This document shows, piece after piece, positions 22,016 to 33,867 of a stretch of 64,000 bases of DNA. The DNA is from Ignelater luminosus (Eukaryota; Arthropoda; Insecta; Coleoptera; Elateridae). Each line of letters begins with the position of its first letter. The stretch's first letter is position 1. The notes under the pieces are model-generated. The model saw only the letters and a program-made list of their open reading frames with translations. It ran no database searches and was not told where the DNA came from. A program made the translations under genes and the position numbers. The stretch spans positions 285,814 to 349,813 of the forward strand of contig VTPC01091236.1 of assembly GCA_011009095.1 (NCBI GenBank). The letters are read 5' to 3'.

Positions 22016-25000
22016 TGAGCTTTCATTGTTTCCTCGTTCGCTTTGAAATATCTGTTACTAGTGACTACACCGGTGTCGACACCCTCTGTATTAGAATTCG
22101 ACCACACGAGACTGGAACAGCGTTTGTTGAAACAGATGCCAATCTGACATAGAAAGCAATTTACTCAGAATCGAGGCCAATAGTTCATATGCATTGGAAA
22201 AGACTTAACTATTCAGCTCGTAAGAAAAATCCACTGATTACTATAAAAGAAGAAGATTCTGAAGCAAAATCTTGTTGCTACAGGTTATAAGGTATACACC
22301 ATTAATGTAGATTTTGATAACTCACAATCTTATCATGAACTGATGTTGAAGAGAATGGTGCTGATTTCTTTTCTTTCACCTAAACAAACGAAGTAAGGCA
22401 ACAACGATTTGCACTATCAAATACACTTTATTACTGAAACAATTTGAACAAACAGTAAATTTCGACAATAAGTTGCACCATTAGTAGAGACAACACAAAA
22501 ACATTTGATGACTTTTAAAGAAGTCTCTTTAAATAATAAAAGCCCCACAGTTGTTATGAGAAATACAACAAGTTTTTATAGTGTCCTCTAAATTTGAACA
22601 TAAAATTTTAAAGTAGCGATTAAGAGTTCCAAAATATTTTAAATTCTCACCAGCTAAGGCAAACTTGATAATATTCTTAAGGAAAGCTTTCGAGGGCTTC
22701 CGCATCTTATCGAAACTGCAGGATATTGTCTTGTCCGTTCCCACTACACAATAAGCACTTTTTTCGATGTGCGTTAATATAAACCCGAACGAGCGTTCAC
22801 TTGCAACTTTAACGCAATAAAAGGATTTTACGGCAATGATTTTTCCAGTTTACTAGTAACGTTAACCGAACTAACAAGTATACTTATATGCTTCACACTT
22901 TCATTTTGTTACATTTTGCGCCCCATTTCTGTTAACGAGCGGGCTTTTAACACCTATTTTGTTTGTTAGTTAAACAGTAATGCGATAATTGTTCCGTGCT
23001 TTACCTAACTAATGCATTTTAAAGTACCTTTAGTTAAATACTTGCATAGTCTTCATTTAAAATAATGCGATAGTGTTTATTTAGCTGGATAAAATTCGGC
23101 ATTTGCTTAAAAAATAAAAAGCTCACCTCATTAATATTAACTCTTAAAAACTATATCATTTAAAAGTTCTGCGGTTTCCATTTTATTTTGTTTAAAAGAT
23201 CTAACAGAAAATGCTTTGATGTACGCAGAAGTTAAACGACTGAAACTCGCAGACAAATAGTTACAAATTAAGCGTTTCTGAAGTCTGAATAAACTAAGTA
23301 ACATATTCATCTCGTCTAACATATTACTGTAGAAGCAAGACAGATGTATACGCGCCGATATGCTGAAAAGAAAAGGGATGCAACTGGATTATGTCCAAAA
23401 CAATCCCACACTTCCTGTTAATGATCTTACAAGTGAACATCACACGAACTATGACGGAGACAGATATTAGGGGGCGTACAAAAAGTAAACAGATATGTTA
23501 TAATTTACATCAAAGATGTTTGCGATCTACAAGAGCCGATGAATAAATTATATCTGGGAACTACTACCACTACTTTCTGTTAGAAAATGAACTAACTAGT
23601 GGTTTGTACTTTGTACAATAGCACCTGATCAATAAATTAAAATATTAATGCTTATATTGATAGATTAGTTTGCACAGAAATTATATCGCTATGTTAGTTC
23701 AGTATTAATGAGTTTAATTTGCCGCTAATTATATTTTAATTAAATTTTATTAATACTGTCCGTTAATTGATATTTCTCATTTTTTTAATAACTTTAATCA
23801 TGCACTGGTAAATGACCATTAAAAGAAACTAATTTCAAACCAAATTTTAATTTAAATTCAAGCAAAAGTGGAAAATCTGACGCCAACAACACACACGCAT
23901 GTGTACACACACACACTTGTTAATGTATCGTTCGAAAAGATTAAAAACTATCGATTAATAATTTATATGAATAGGTAATTAAATATGCCTTCAAAATTTT
24001 ATATTAATTTACAAAGCGGGAGGTCTTTATAAAGTTAATTTTTCTCTAAAATTAATATTTCCTATTTATAAAATGTAATTTTAAGATTTAAACTCATAAT
24101 TAAAGAAAGGCAAGGCATTGAAGGTCCGGATAATCAATTAAAGTGTTGACAGCTTGCCTACTTCCTAGTTTTGTTAATAAAAAAAATTTATTTCGCGATA
24201 TTGTTATTGAATATTATTTCAATACCTAATTTATCAATTGGGTAATATAAATGTCAGTTGTGATATTTTTCCGAAAACAATAATACAGAAGAATGCTAAA
24301 TAAGAATTATGATTACTAATAGAAGATTTATGTCAATTGACTCATTAGTATTTCAAGAAGTATAAGTAGCACATACATGATGTACATATACACGATATAT
24401 TTATCGTTTCAAACAGTGAACGTTTTGAAAAACAATTTTGTTAAAATTTATGTACCACACAAAAACAGAAATTAATTAAGATGTAGATAATCTTACGGAA
24501 AATGAGATTATGAATGCCTATAAGCCTATTTGGGCTGTTGCTGCCTATTAATGCATTTTGTAGTGTCTTTTATCTAAAAATTCCACAAAGTCTACATAAG
24601 AAATATTTAGGCATTTTGTAACAATCATTTTTTGCTCGTTACTTTTGTGTTTAAGATTCTCCGTCTTGTAAGACATTGATTTCATCGTATTGTTATCTTT
24701 TAGCTTCTGTATAGGCCTTCATAGATAGAGATAATTATCTTACGTTCTTTATTTCATTTATTTATTAATTAAACCGTTTTGCAGTTGGTCGTTTAATTCC
24801 CTGCATTAAAGTGAGACACCCAGTATAAATTTTCCTATTCCGATTTATTGCTTCTTTGAATAACTATACATATGCACGTGTTTCCATTTTTCTATCTTGT
24901 TTATTTTATTTGTCATCAATTAATTGAGCCACATTATTTCCTCTGTATATCAGGATTTATTAATAATGTCCCAGAAATTTTATTTTATTTGGTTCGCATT

Positions 25001-25850
25001 AAATTATTTTCGCTTTACTCTTCAATAGCAATGTTTTTTCAACATTTAAAGCACTGCTAAAGACTTCAAGCACTCGATAAGTTGTGCTTCGTGCTTAATG
25101 CTATAATGTTGAGTATCTGGCAACTGAAGTACTTTGCGTGCATTCAAAATTGTTTACAGCTCCAAAATGCGTATCCGCACATGCTATGCTTTGATGTATC
25201 CGTCAGAATAGAGAGGGTAACAATGACCGAATAACTTTATTGTAACAAACTTGTAGAAATCCCGAATTATAGTACAGATATTCGCCAAAGAACTGAGATT
25301 TGCCATTTTGACCGTCATCATGGGCATTATCCTGAATTCGAGAAAAGTTGAGAAGGCAACAGAATTGCATCGTAAGAGTAAACCGACTAGTCCAAAGCTA
25401 CAATTTACCTTAAAAATACAGAAACAAGTCGCCAAGTTTTCAAACTGATTTTTTTATCACAAAAAAACGATCAATCAAAATATTTACAAAAGCAATTATC
25501 TAGACTGTTTATAAAATCCCACACAGGACCTGTTCTCTTTTGACCTCCTCTAGCCTCAATTCATTAAGGTTAAATAAATGACAAAAAATTTGATTTTGTT
25601 TTGAAGAAGTTCAACTCTTCCAACTGCCTTAAATTGAGTCCACTAGGAAAATATTCGGTAATCATAAAGAGGATACTCTTTAAGACATGGAAAAAAACTA
25701 ACGGATGAACTCAATGAAACTATACCGTTCAGGTCTGATAGAGTTGCTAAGTTTAAAATCGAGAGGTCAGGATAATAAAAATTAGGTTATGAGGTTTTCT
25801 CATTGGGAATTGAGAAAATAGAAATAAACAAGAAAACCTCTTAAACTATC
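22016..25850. other. AT-rich spacer
   Basis: No gene recognised. It contains two overlapping short palindromes at 22067-22083 and an AC-rich tract at 23888-23918. Frames of 61-83 codons (22744-22529, 23322-23137, 24872-25060, 25435-25184) lack motifs. Confidence 0.4.
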
Positions 25851-26074
25851 TAGGATTGTGTAAGGGCCTAGAAATCTTCTTGAAAGTTAGTTTTTGCCGA
25901 TACATCTGACTTTATACGAGTCCATTCGCTCCGAGGGCCAAATTTGCCCACTCTGTTCCAGAAGGCTTTAGCTGCAACAAACATGTTTTCTCTTAATCCA
26001 GACTCTGGTTTTGAAAATATAAAAATTAACTAAAGTAAGAAAAGCCTGAAAGAAACCATTAAGATGTCTAAATC

Positions 26075-26200
26075 TGTTCTGACTCATGTCAACTTGCTTT
26101 CCAGACTACTAAGACTGTCTTGATCTCAGAATAGCCGAACCACTTTTGGAAAGGTTTGATGCGCTTTAGAGCGTTTCGGAAGAGTACACTGACCATTATG
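26075..26200 (+). repeat. repeat C, copy 1
   Basis: Starts TCTAAATCTGTTCTGACTCATGTCAA and continues through CTTGATCTCAGAAT and TTTTGGAAAGG to GCGCTTTAGAGCG. Clear relatives start at 35039 and 53518. A translation beginning SK(P/S)VL is partly shared, but stops interrupt it here. Confidence 0.6.
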
Positions 26201-26289
26201 GGGTGATAAGGACTTCATGCATTTTGTTGACAATGACATACTATTGGAGAAAAACATGATCGCGACCTCGATTAGAAATTTAAAAAGCT

Positions 26290-27720
26290 AGTCTGAGCGT
26301 GATCATCGGGTGATCACACTCTTGACGCAACAGTGAAACGTTAGAAACAATAATAAAAGTTAGAAATCTAGCCAGCTCTGGCAATGTTGGTTGCAGCTGC
26401 TTATCACTCTTTCTTCCGCCAATATAGACAGGAAGGATTTTCATCATCATTATCATCATCATGACTTTCAAATTTCCTTTTTGCTTGTTTTTCTGCTTTA
26501 CGTTGCTCAGAAGCTCTTTTCAGTCTTTTAGACTTTTAGTTCTTCAGTGTGTGAACTGATAGTTAATACTAAGGTGGTTTGACATTTTCTTTGTTTTAGT
26601 TTGTTGGAAATCTCAGAACTGGACGGCAAAGGTGGAATTTCTGCAGCTGATTCATTTAAATCAACTTGAACAATATTGTCGTCGTCGTTTTTGGATGTCG
26701 AGAAGTTTTGAAGTTTCTAAAATATCAGTCACTGTTGTGGGGCTAAAACAGATAGTCAGGAAAGGTATCAGAGTTTAGTGGCCATATTGCCATCTTTACT
26801 ACTATATGCTCAGGCAAACGAATCGACTATTTAATACTGTGCAATTGTTCTACCTGGATGGCATTACAGCCATTTGGTAATCTTTTGACAGTAGTAAGCT
26901 TTAAGAAGCCCAAGAAAGCACATATCAAGTGGCTGCAGCCAAAGCATAAAATAAAAATGCTGCATCAATTTTAAAAAAGTCATCTAACCGGTTTCTTGAA
27001 TTCCAAAGGTCCCTTGCTTCCAATTCTTTTGGGAAAAGATAAGTGTAGGTAGAATATATTTCCTAACAGAACTCATGTAGGCTACCAAGGTTATACTTTG
27101 ACTTTTTTCAGAGCTAGTTATTAAACTTATTCGTTCTCTGCTTTTTTGCAGAACCGGCGTTAATTTCTTAAGGCATGGTAAACGTTTATTGTCAGTCTCA
27201 AATGTCTTATTGACCAAGGCGTAGCGCTTAACTTCCACGGTGCCATGCCCAAGCTGCGTGCACTTAATTTGTTTCTTAGCACCTTCGTTACTCCTACTTT
27301 TAAACATTCTCGTAAAATTACTGATTGAAGTTTGGATGTGCTCTCCATCAAGTAACCTGCAGCGGTCAATTATTCCTAACTATCGGGGCACTAGAACAAT
27401 TTGAGCCTAAAACAAAATTTCTTAAGGTACTTTATGGTACTTTAGTGTCGTTTTCGCACAGTAGACAATGCCGATTTGCCAACGTTCCATAAGCTTGTAG
27501 GGTCACTATTGTTTAAGTCAAGCATCAATTGTAAAGTTTTGAAGAATTCTTCTAATGCGGGTTGTTAAATGATTGTGTTCTAGTTGGTTTTCTTAGAGAA
27601 ATATCTAGACGTCTCGATCTAAAGTCGCGTAGCCATTTTATCATCAAATGTTCTGTGCCATTTCTCTCTGCCAATTGGAAGACTAAGGCACGGAGTTCAT
27701 TAATTCTACATTGACTTATA
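26290..27720 (-). pseudogene. pogo-like (DDE_1) transposase relic, split by repeat B
   Basis: On the minus strand, segments of a pogo-like transposase appear in order. LRALVFQLAERN and WLRDFRSRRLDISLRKP belong to the DNA-binding region (about 27720-27600). LWNVGKSALSTV (about 27505-27465) stands where NVDETG, with the first catalytic Asp, is expected, so that Asp is lost. After an interruption come SQSITLVAYMSSV and ILPTLIFSQKN (about 27115-27020). LQPLDMCFLGFLK (about 26945-26900) carries the third Asp. Then come AIWPLNSDTFPDYLF (about 26800-26750) and an acidic tract ending in ENPSCLYW, the remnant of the C-terminal zinc-finger start. The middle of the catalytic core, with the second Asp, is deleted near 26980. 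The interruption at about 27162-27427 is repeat-B-like sequence. Stops and frameshifts are frequent. Confidence 0.75.
27162..27427 (+). repeat. repeat B-like insertion inside the pogo relic
   Basis: Bounded on each side by AATTTCTTAAGG (27162 and 27416), the left-end motif of repeat B. Inside are TTTATTGTCAGTCTCAAATG (compare TTTAATGTCAGTCTCAGCTG at 50470) and GCTCTCCATCAAGTAACC (compare 51031). It separates two consecutive parts of the minus-strand transposase. Confidence 0.5.
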
Positions 27721-29200
27721 ATCATGGCATGCTATGTCACCAACTGTGCACAAGATCTTAATGCATGGGCCAACAATAATAAAACATTTACTACTGCTGA
27801 TTGACAACAGATTTCGCTCTGTATCATTTATCGCGTTAGGATTTCGTCACACGCATCCTGGATTTTACTTCGTCTTCAGTATAAATGTGTGAGAATCGCC
27901 TCAAATTAAGAATTTTAGAGAGCAATATCTTAGTACGCCTGCTACAGGATCACAATCACATCCAAGTATGTTGGGTTGCCTACAACTAGGCGTGGGCATT
28001 CCATCATATTCGGTATCACGAGAATACATCTGGAAGTTTTCCGGAAATACGTCTATTCCAGCGTCGGGTGGGAAGAGAGACAGTTGACTTGAGACCAGTC
28101 AGCGTGATGATGCCCAGTATGGTAAAAAGTATAGTAGCATTTCCATCATTTTCGAACTATGAGAGCCGGATTGCGAACTCCCTTAGCTCAATTAGTCTAG
28201 TATCCTACGCGGGCGTAGGATAAGCTCCCAGCTTCCTAATCTTCATTTTCTGAGGCTCTCCAGACTAGTCTGTTAGGGCGGTAGATTTTGACTAAATTCC
28301 CATCCTTTATCAGGTTCTGAATTCGAGACTTCTCAATCACGATACTCCACACTACGGAGAATTCCTTTAATAGCCGTCATCGCATTGATAATTCCTTACC
28401 TTCCCAATCCTTATCCCCCCAAATCCTCAAACAGGACAAACTGTGCTTGATTCTAAATATAATATAAATTGGTTATAACGAATCTGTGAACAATTGCTTG
28501 TAACAAACAAATTCTCAAGTCCTGAATTGATTTACATAAATGGACGTACATTTTATTATCGCTTTTAACAAACATGTTTACAACGATCGTTCGGTATTAA
28601 CGAGCAATTTACTTAGTAAAAATGAAATTTTCAGATCGTTTATAACGAATTTCATTTGAGAATCGTACGTCAACGTCTTTGCACTCGCCCAAATTTGCTT
28701 TGCCTTCTGCTTCTTCTTTTTTTCATAAACAATATCACGTTTGTGATATCATTTTTAAAGAGTATTCGTCTGCTTTGTCTGCTCTAAAAACAGGTTTTGC
28801 TGGGTGTTTTGAATGAAGGCGATGGCTTTTATGTTTTTTGTGTTTACACTGTTAATATTCTGTTGTCTTTAGCAAAAAGCTAAAAAGAATTTTTCGCGCT
28901 GGTGTGACTTAGGTGATGGGAATCATTCCTTCTATTATTCTTGTCAGAACTTCTTCGACTATAAATCAGAAACCATGTCAATCTAAACCGCGGAGGTTCC
29001 AGCCGTGAAAGGACGTCCTCAGGCCATTTCCACGTCTCCAGGTTTGCTTTGTTAACTCTAGTATCGCGTGTGAGTGTTTCGCATTGTAAAAGAGTTACAG
29101 TTACCGTTGACATCAAAGAGACTAATAAGAAAGGCAAAAAGAAAAATAGCAAACTGAAATATGTCAAACCAATGTCGAAGACCGGAAAGATGAAAGAAAC
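27721..29200. other. spacer, function not seen
   Basis: No gene recognised. It contains a perfect 22-bp inverted repeat at 28201-28222 and two TTATAACGAAT-type motifs (about 28475 and 28640), which resemble pogo/Tigger-type terminal sequence but are not arranged as inverted repeats. Confidence 0.35.
28201..28222. repeat. perfect inverted repeat, 10-bp arms, 2-nt centre
   Basis: TATCCTACGC-GG-GCGTAGGATA. The arms are perfect. The preceding TAGCTCAATTAGTCTAG looks superficially like a tRNA A box, but no tRNA fold follows. Confidence 0.7.
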
Positions 29201-30480
29201 AGCAAGAGAATTAGACAAATGCAAAATAGGGATAGGTAATAATCGAGAAAGTAAGATGGCAAAAAATCAAAAAACAAATAAGAGAAGCAAGCGATGCAAT
29301 CATAGGGAAAAGGAACGCATAAAAATCATAAAGATCAAAACTGTGAGACAGCTACAGAAATCAAGAAATACACAAAAAAAAACAAGAAAAAAGAGAATAC
29401 AATACAGAAAAAGGTAGAGCAAACGCACTAGACAAAACAAAAAAGAATAAATCAATTAAGAGAAACCTGGAAAAATAGAGAAAGAAAGACAGAAGAAACG
29501 AAAATCTGAAACACTTCTGCAGAAAGATAAAAGCAAGCAACAGTAGACCATGAACCAACACGAGATGAATTAAAAACAGAGACAGTAACATCGAGTATGA
29601 ACCGGAACAAATTGAAAAAATGTGGATAGGATAGCAGAAGAGAATACTAACCAAAACAACACAAACAACATGGATGAAAGAATTAAAATAAATAGGAGAC
29701 AAAAACGAACCTAGGACAGGTACACACTAGGAAAAAAACAATGAACGCCCTTTAGAAAAGTCAAAGATAGCATCTATCCCCCATTAGGAGAATAAATACA
29801 AAAAGAAAGACTAAGAAATAAAAAGGCAGCAGGACAGGATAGAACTGTAGCGGAATCAACCAGCCTAGTAAAACTATTAAACTCAAAAGCTACACCAAAA
29901 GAATTCTGGGAGAACCAAAAGAAAATGTCGAAAACACTAGGAAGACTAAAAATACTCAAAAGGCTGAGATTTCAAAAAAATGCAACACGAGAATTCGAAA
30001 CAAACAGAGGAATGAAGCAAGGAGACCCACTATCACCGATACTGGAATGAATAGTACGAAAAGCAAAACTTAGAAATAAGAACATTATGAAAAACAAGAT
30101 ACAGATAATAACAGATGCAGATGACTTAACAACAGTAGTAAGTACAAAAAACACTAATAAGAGTAATAGAAGGAATAGACATAGAGGCAAGAAAATTAGG
30201 ACTGGTGATAAACGAAAGCAAAATGAAATACACAAATACTGATAAAAGAAGAGTTGCAGAAACAGAGCCATACTGAAGAGTAAAAAGTTGAGTAAAAGGA
30301 CGAAGATAAACATAAACAAGACAGTGATAAGACTATGAAAACAGCAACGATAAATAAAAAGGAAAAAGAACTAAATAGATTCGAAAGGAAGATAATAAAA
30401 ACAATGTGGCCGCAATGTAATAAGAGAAAGAAGGCTGAAAACAAAAGCGAGAATAGAAGAACAAATGAAAGTCATGTATT
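29200..30480 (+). pseudogene. degenerate LINE (non-LTR retrotransposon) with reverse-transcriptase remnants
   Basis: A purine-rich stretch reads as a decayed LINE ORF2. KIKKQIREASDAIIGKRN (about 29255) fits the linker between endonuclease and reverse transcriptase. KKAAGQDRTVAE (about 29825) matches the N-terminal RT motif usually read as K.PG.DGI..E. FETNRGMKQGDPLSPILE (29994-30047) is an RT core motif. A TDADDLTT stretch (about 30111-30135) stands where (F/Y)ADD, the catalytic motif, is expected. LGLVINESKMKY (about 30195) and LNRFERKIIKTMW (about 30370) follow. Frames shift repeatedly and large parts are missing. A 122-codon lysine-rich frame at 29049-29417 is out of the LINE frame for most of its length. 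The clade is uncertain; it is not the same as the RTE element at 55.7 kb. Confidence 0.7.
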
Positions 30481-33400
30481 GAAATTTTTATATCTTAATA
30501 GTTTTTAGAACAATAATAAAATTTGAGTACTTACTGGATCGTATTTCAACATGTAGCAACTAACCTAACTGACGGGTGACACTGTAAGTTTGAAGGGCTC
30601 AATTTTACACACCGTTGCAACAAGATATATGAAAGTCACTGTAACAATTGGCACGAATTTCACATAACCTTTACTGTGTCATTTTAGACTCCCCTGTATC
30701 ACATGCAACAGCGCAAGAGTGCTGTTAGATCTCAGCAGAAAAATTGACGCGACGCATTGTAGTGCTCACTTTCGGAAATTGGCAAAATGGGATTGCATTT
30801 TTAGGTAGTGGTCAAAATTCTGGTATTTTATTTCCCTAACGGATATAATACATAACGTAATCTAGTAATATTACTGATATTTAAACTCTCCTAACAGTAT
30901 CAGTTATTATGTTAACCTACAGGATTTTCCTTTTTTCAATTTTGTGAATCTTATCATTTTGGTTTAGCTAAGCTAATACAAAATAATTTAAGATCCAGTT
31001 TTTAACAAAATATTCAGACTATAATTTTATGTTATAGTTACTTTTACTTTTTTTATTGCTATTCAATCCAGTATTAATGAAACACATTCATGTAGAATTT
31101 TAATTATCATTTTTTTATTGCAATAAATAATAAAAATGCATAATTTATTTGATGAAGGTCACTTTTTTCTATAGGAAGACTTAATTTCAGTCTCATTATG
31201 CTCGTATCACGGTAACAATAACAAAGCAATCCATCAATAAAATTAACATAAAGATTCAATAACAACAAAAGTTATACAACAAATTATTCTCGAATTTCCT
31301 ACGCCACCAGTTCTACTTTTTCTGGTATTCATTATTATTATTCATGCTAGTAAATATAACAAAAATATCCGGTAGCTTTTAAAACAGAGTATAAAGCGGC
31401 AACGTTATTTAAAAATTTAAAGAGTTCACCAACATCCGAAACTAATTACTGGTTACTAGTCACTAATAACTCTAAAGTAAATAGATCATTAACACCACCT
31501 GCATCAAACGCCGAACGGTTCTCATAATTAGGATGTTTATAGAAACTTGAAGCTTTTTTGACCTTTAACTTTTAAAAATTTACGTTTTCTCTCCCTCGCA
31601 TCCTGTGACGACGACGACTGTGTCTCAGCTACCGTTCACTCCCGAGTATGGTGCCGTCATAATAATAAAATAATGACTTGGAGGTGTTACCACAATTTGT
31701 ATCTATTAGTAGCATCCGGTGATAAAGTTTATTAAATTGCTGTTTTTTAGTTTTGCTGCATTTGTTTTGTTCTGTTCGCTTTTCTTTTATCATCGTCGCA
31801 GATATATAGTTAGGTAATTCCCATATTTTGATTTGTTCTGATGATTTTTCAATTTATCGTTTTAGTTTGTTTTCTTAGTGATGGCTTTAATTTATTTAGG
31901 AGATTCAAGGATTGTTTTAATTACCCCAAATAGTTATTAATTATTTATTATTAGATTATTATAGTATACATATTTTAATAAATCATTGTATGTGTGACGT
32001 TAATACATTAATTTATATGTTTAAAATGACTGCTGCTAATAAAGTAATAACTAATAAAAATAAAACAAGTGCAAAAATATTTAGTTTTAAATTGCTAATT
32101 TTATTATTAATAATTTATTAACATTTAAAAATAAATCTTTCAAAAAAGAATAATCATGGACCTGCTAACTTCCTTACGTAGTATTACTAATAATAATACT
32201 GATTAGATTTTTTAAGTTAATTAAATTAATAAGAATTATATGCAACATGAATAATTTTAAAATTATCATTAATTGATGATACATTGTGTAAAGAGATTCT
32301 TGTACACCTTTGAATTATTTAGTTATAGTTTTTCAGAGCGTTGGATTCTTTGCTCATGAAAGGCTCAGATTTTGTAGACTTTTAGGTTCTTTCAGGTTTC
32401 CGATCTTTTTGAAATCTTAAATTTCCCCATTCGTTAAGGTTCTAACAAAGTTTCAAACTTTTCTGTACCTCGAAGTTCTTGCAGGTCTACTGATGCTTAG
32501 AGATACCAGGACTAGCTACATATAACATATCATTGATAAGTAATGCAACAAAATTATAACAAATCTTAAAGAAGCCCTACTACCTCTAGGATCTCCCTCT
32601 CTTTTAATATCTGCAACGTTGCCAAGTCGTGAAAACAAGGTTTATTTTCATAACAAAAAAGGCAATCAAGAAAATGTGTGCAAAATATTAGGCAGTTGTA
32701 TGATAAGTAAATTTAGTCGTAATGTCAATAGACTCAAAATTATGACAGCAAGGGTGGGTTCCAGTTAAAATTGATTACAGACCAAAAATCCATGTTCCAC
32801 TTATGGGCTTTCGATCATCAATCAAATGAAATGACAATTAACTCGTTGGCTGATGCAATCAGACCTAAAAGTGAAAAACAGTAACATATTTCTGCTTGAT
32901 TTCCCGTTCTGTCACATAATTAAAATCTGGAAACGCTCGTTTTCACTTTAATGCCATAGTCTTAAGTCTATAATGTCAAACAATATGCGGAAAGACATAA
33001 AGATTTAATCGTTTTACCATAATCAGCGTTTTCGTGAAACAATTGCTTAATATTCTTCGCGCGTGTTCTTGCTGTTTTCTTTTGTTCTTGGTCTCGAAAA
33101 GCAATTTTTAAAAATGTAACACAATAAAGGATGCCACGTTTAAAAAGGAAGCATCTCAGTTGTCACCACAAAAAGACTGTCCACTTGGAAACGTTACCAA
33201 TATTTACATTGGGTTTCTCGTATTTAGCAATACTTTGGTACCAAATCTGATATTTGGTGCGTTTTGCTTATAACCTAAATCTACATATCGATAAATTGTC
33301 TTTTTTCACTTTGATTGTCCGTATTAAACCACTATTGGCTCAATTGTTCATGAACACATTTTGCTTTTGTATTTGTCGATATCACACTGGTATTTTCCAA

Positions 33401-33640
33401 TTTATTTAGTTGTTTTGCGGGGCAAGGGTGACATTTTCAAAATAAAGATTATTTCATGGTTACCATTTAATGAATTACTTGAGCTTGAAAAAAAGTGTGG
33501 CAGACATATGCCTCACCCTTTATAATAATGATAGCTAGAAAACGGATCCTAGTGCGTTAGATTTTAAATAAAAGTCACTTTTGCTGGAAATGAATAAAAA
33601 TAATAAATTTCCACTGAAAAAAACGACGGTCTATGACTTC
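30481..33640. other. AT-rich spacer
   Basis: No gene or named element seen. Composition is very AT-rich around 31.9-32.3 kb. Confidence 0.4.
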
Positions 33641-33659
33641 TGCTTGGACTATACCTTCG

Positions 33660-33866
33660 CAGGGTAGTCCCTGATCAGGTTTTACCTTCCATTAACCTAA
33701 AAGAGATAATTGCCACTACCGGGATACCTTCTGTGTCCCCTGGTCCATTAAATTTCTTAACCGAGCTCTATATGTTACTATGGCTCGGGCTATGCGGTGG
33801 TTCCTGGTCAGGATTCACCCTCCATTATTCTATTTAAGACAGATAATTGCCATTATTGCTCGAGTT
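33660..33866 (+). repeat. two-copy direct repeat, about 133 bp apart
   Basis: CCTGATCAGGTTTTACCTTCC with GATAATTGCCACTA (from about 33668) is repeated as CCTGGTCAGGATTCACCCTCC with GATAATTGCCATTA (from about 33808). The tandem pair abuts the start of the next repeat-A block. Confidence 0.6.
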
Positions 33867-33867
33867 A

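Noticed and set aside
28185..28330. Possible tRNA or tRNA-derived SINE (TAGCTCAATTAG as A box, GGTTCTGAATTCGAG as B box)
   Set aside because: The two boxes are about 125 nt apart, the B box has an extra base, and no cloverleaf arms pair. The strong inverted repeat there is in the wrong place for an anticodon arm with a 7-nt loop.
29361..30444. Long minus-strand hydrophobic frames (113-115 codons, many Phe/Leu/Ser)
   Set aside because: They are the antisense of the purine-rich LINE, whose plus-strand translation matches reverse transcriptase motifs.
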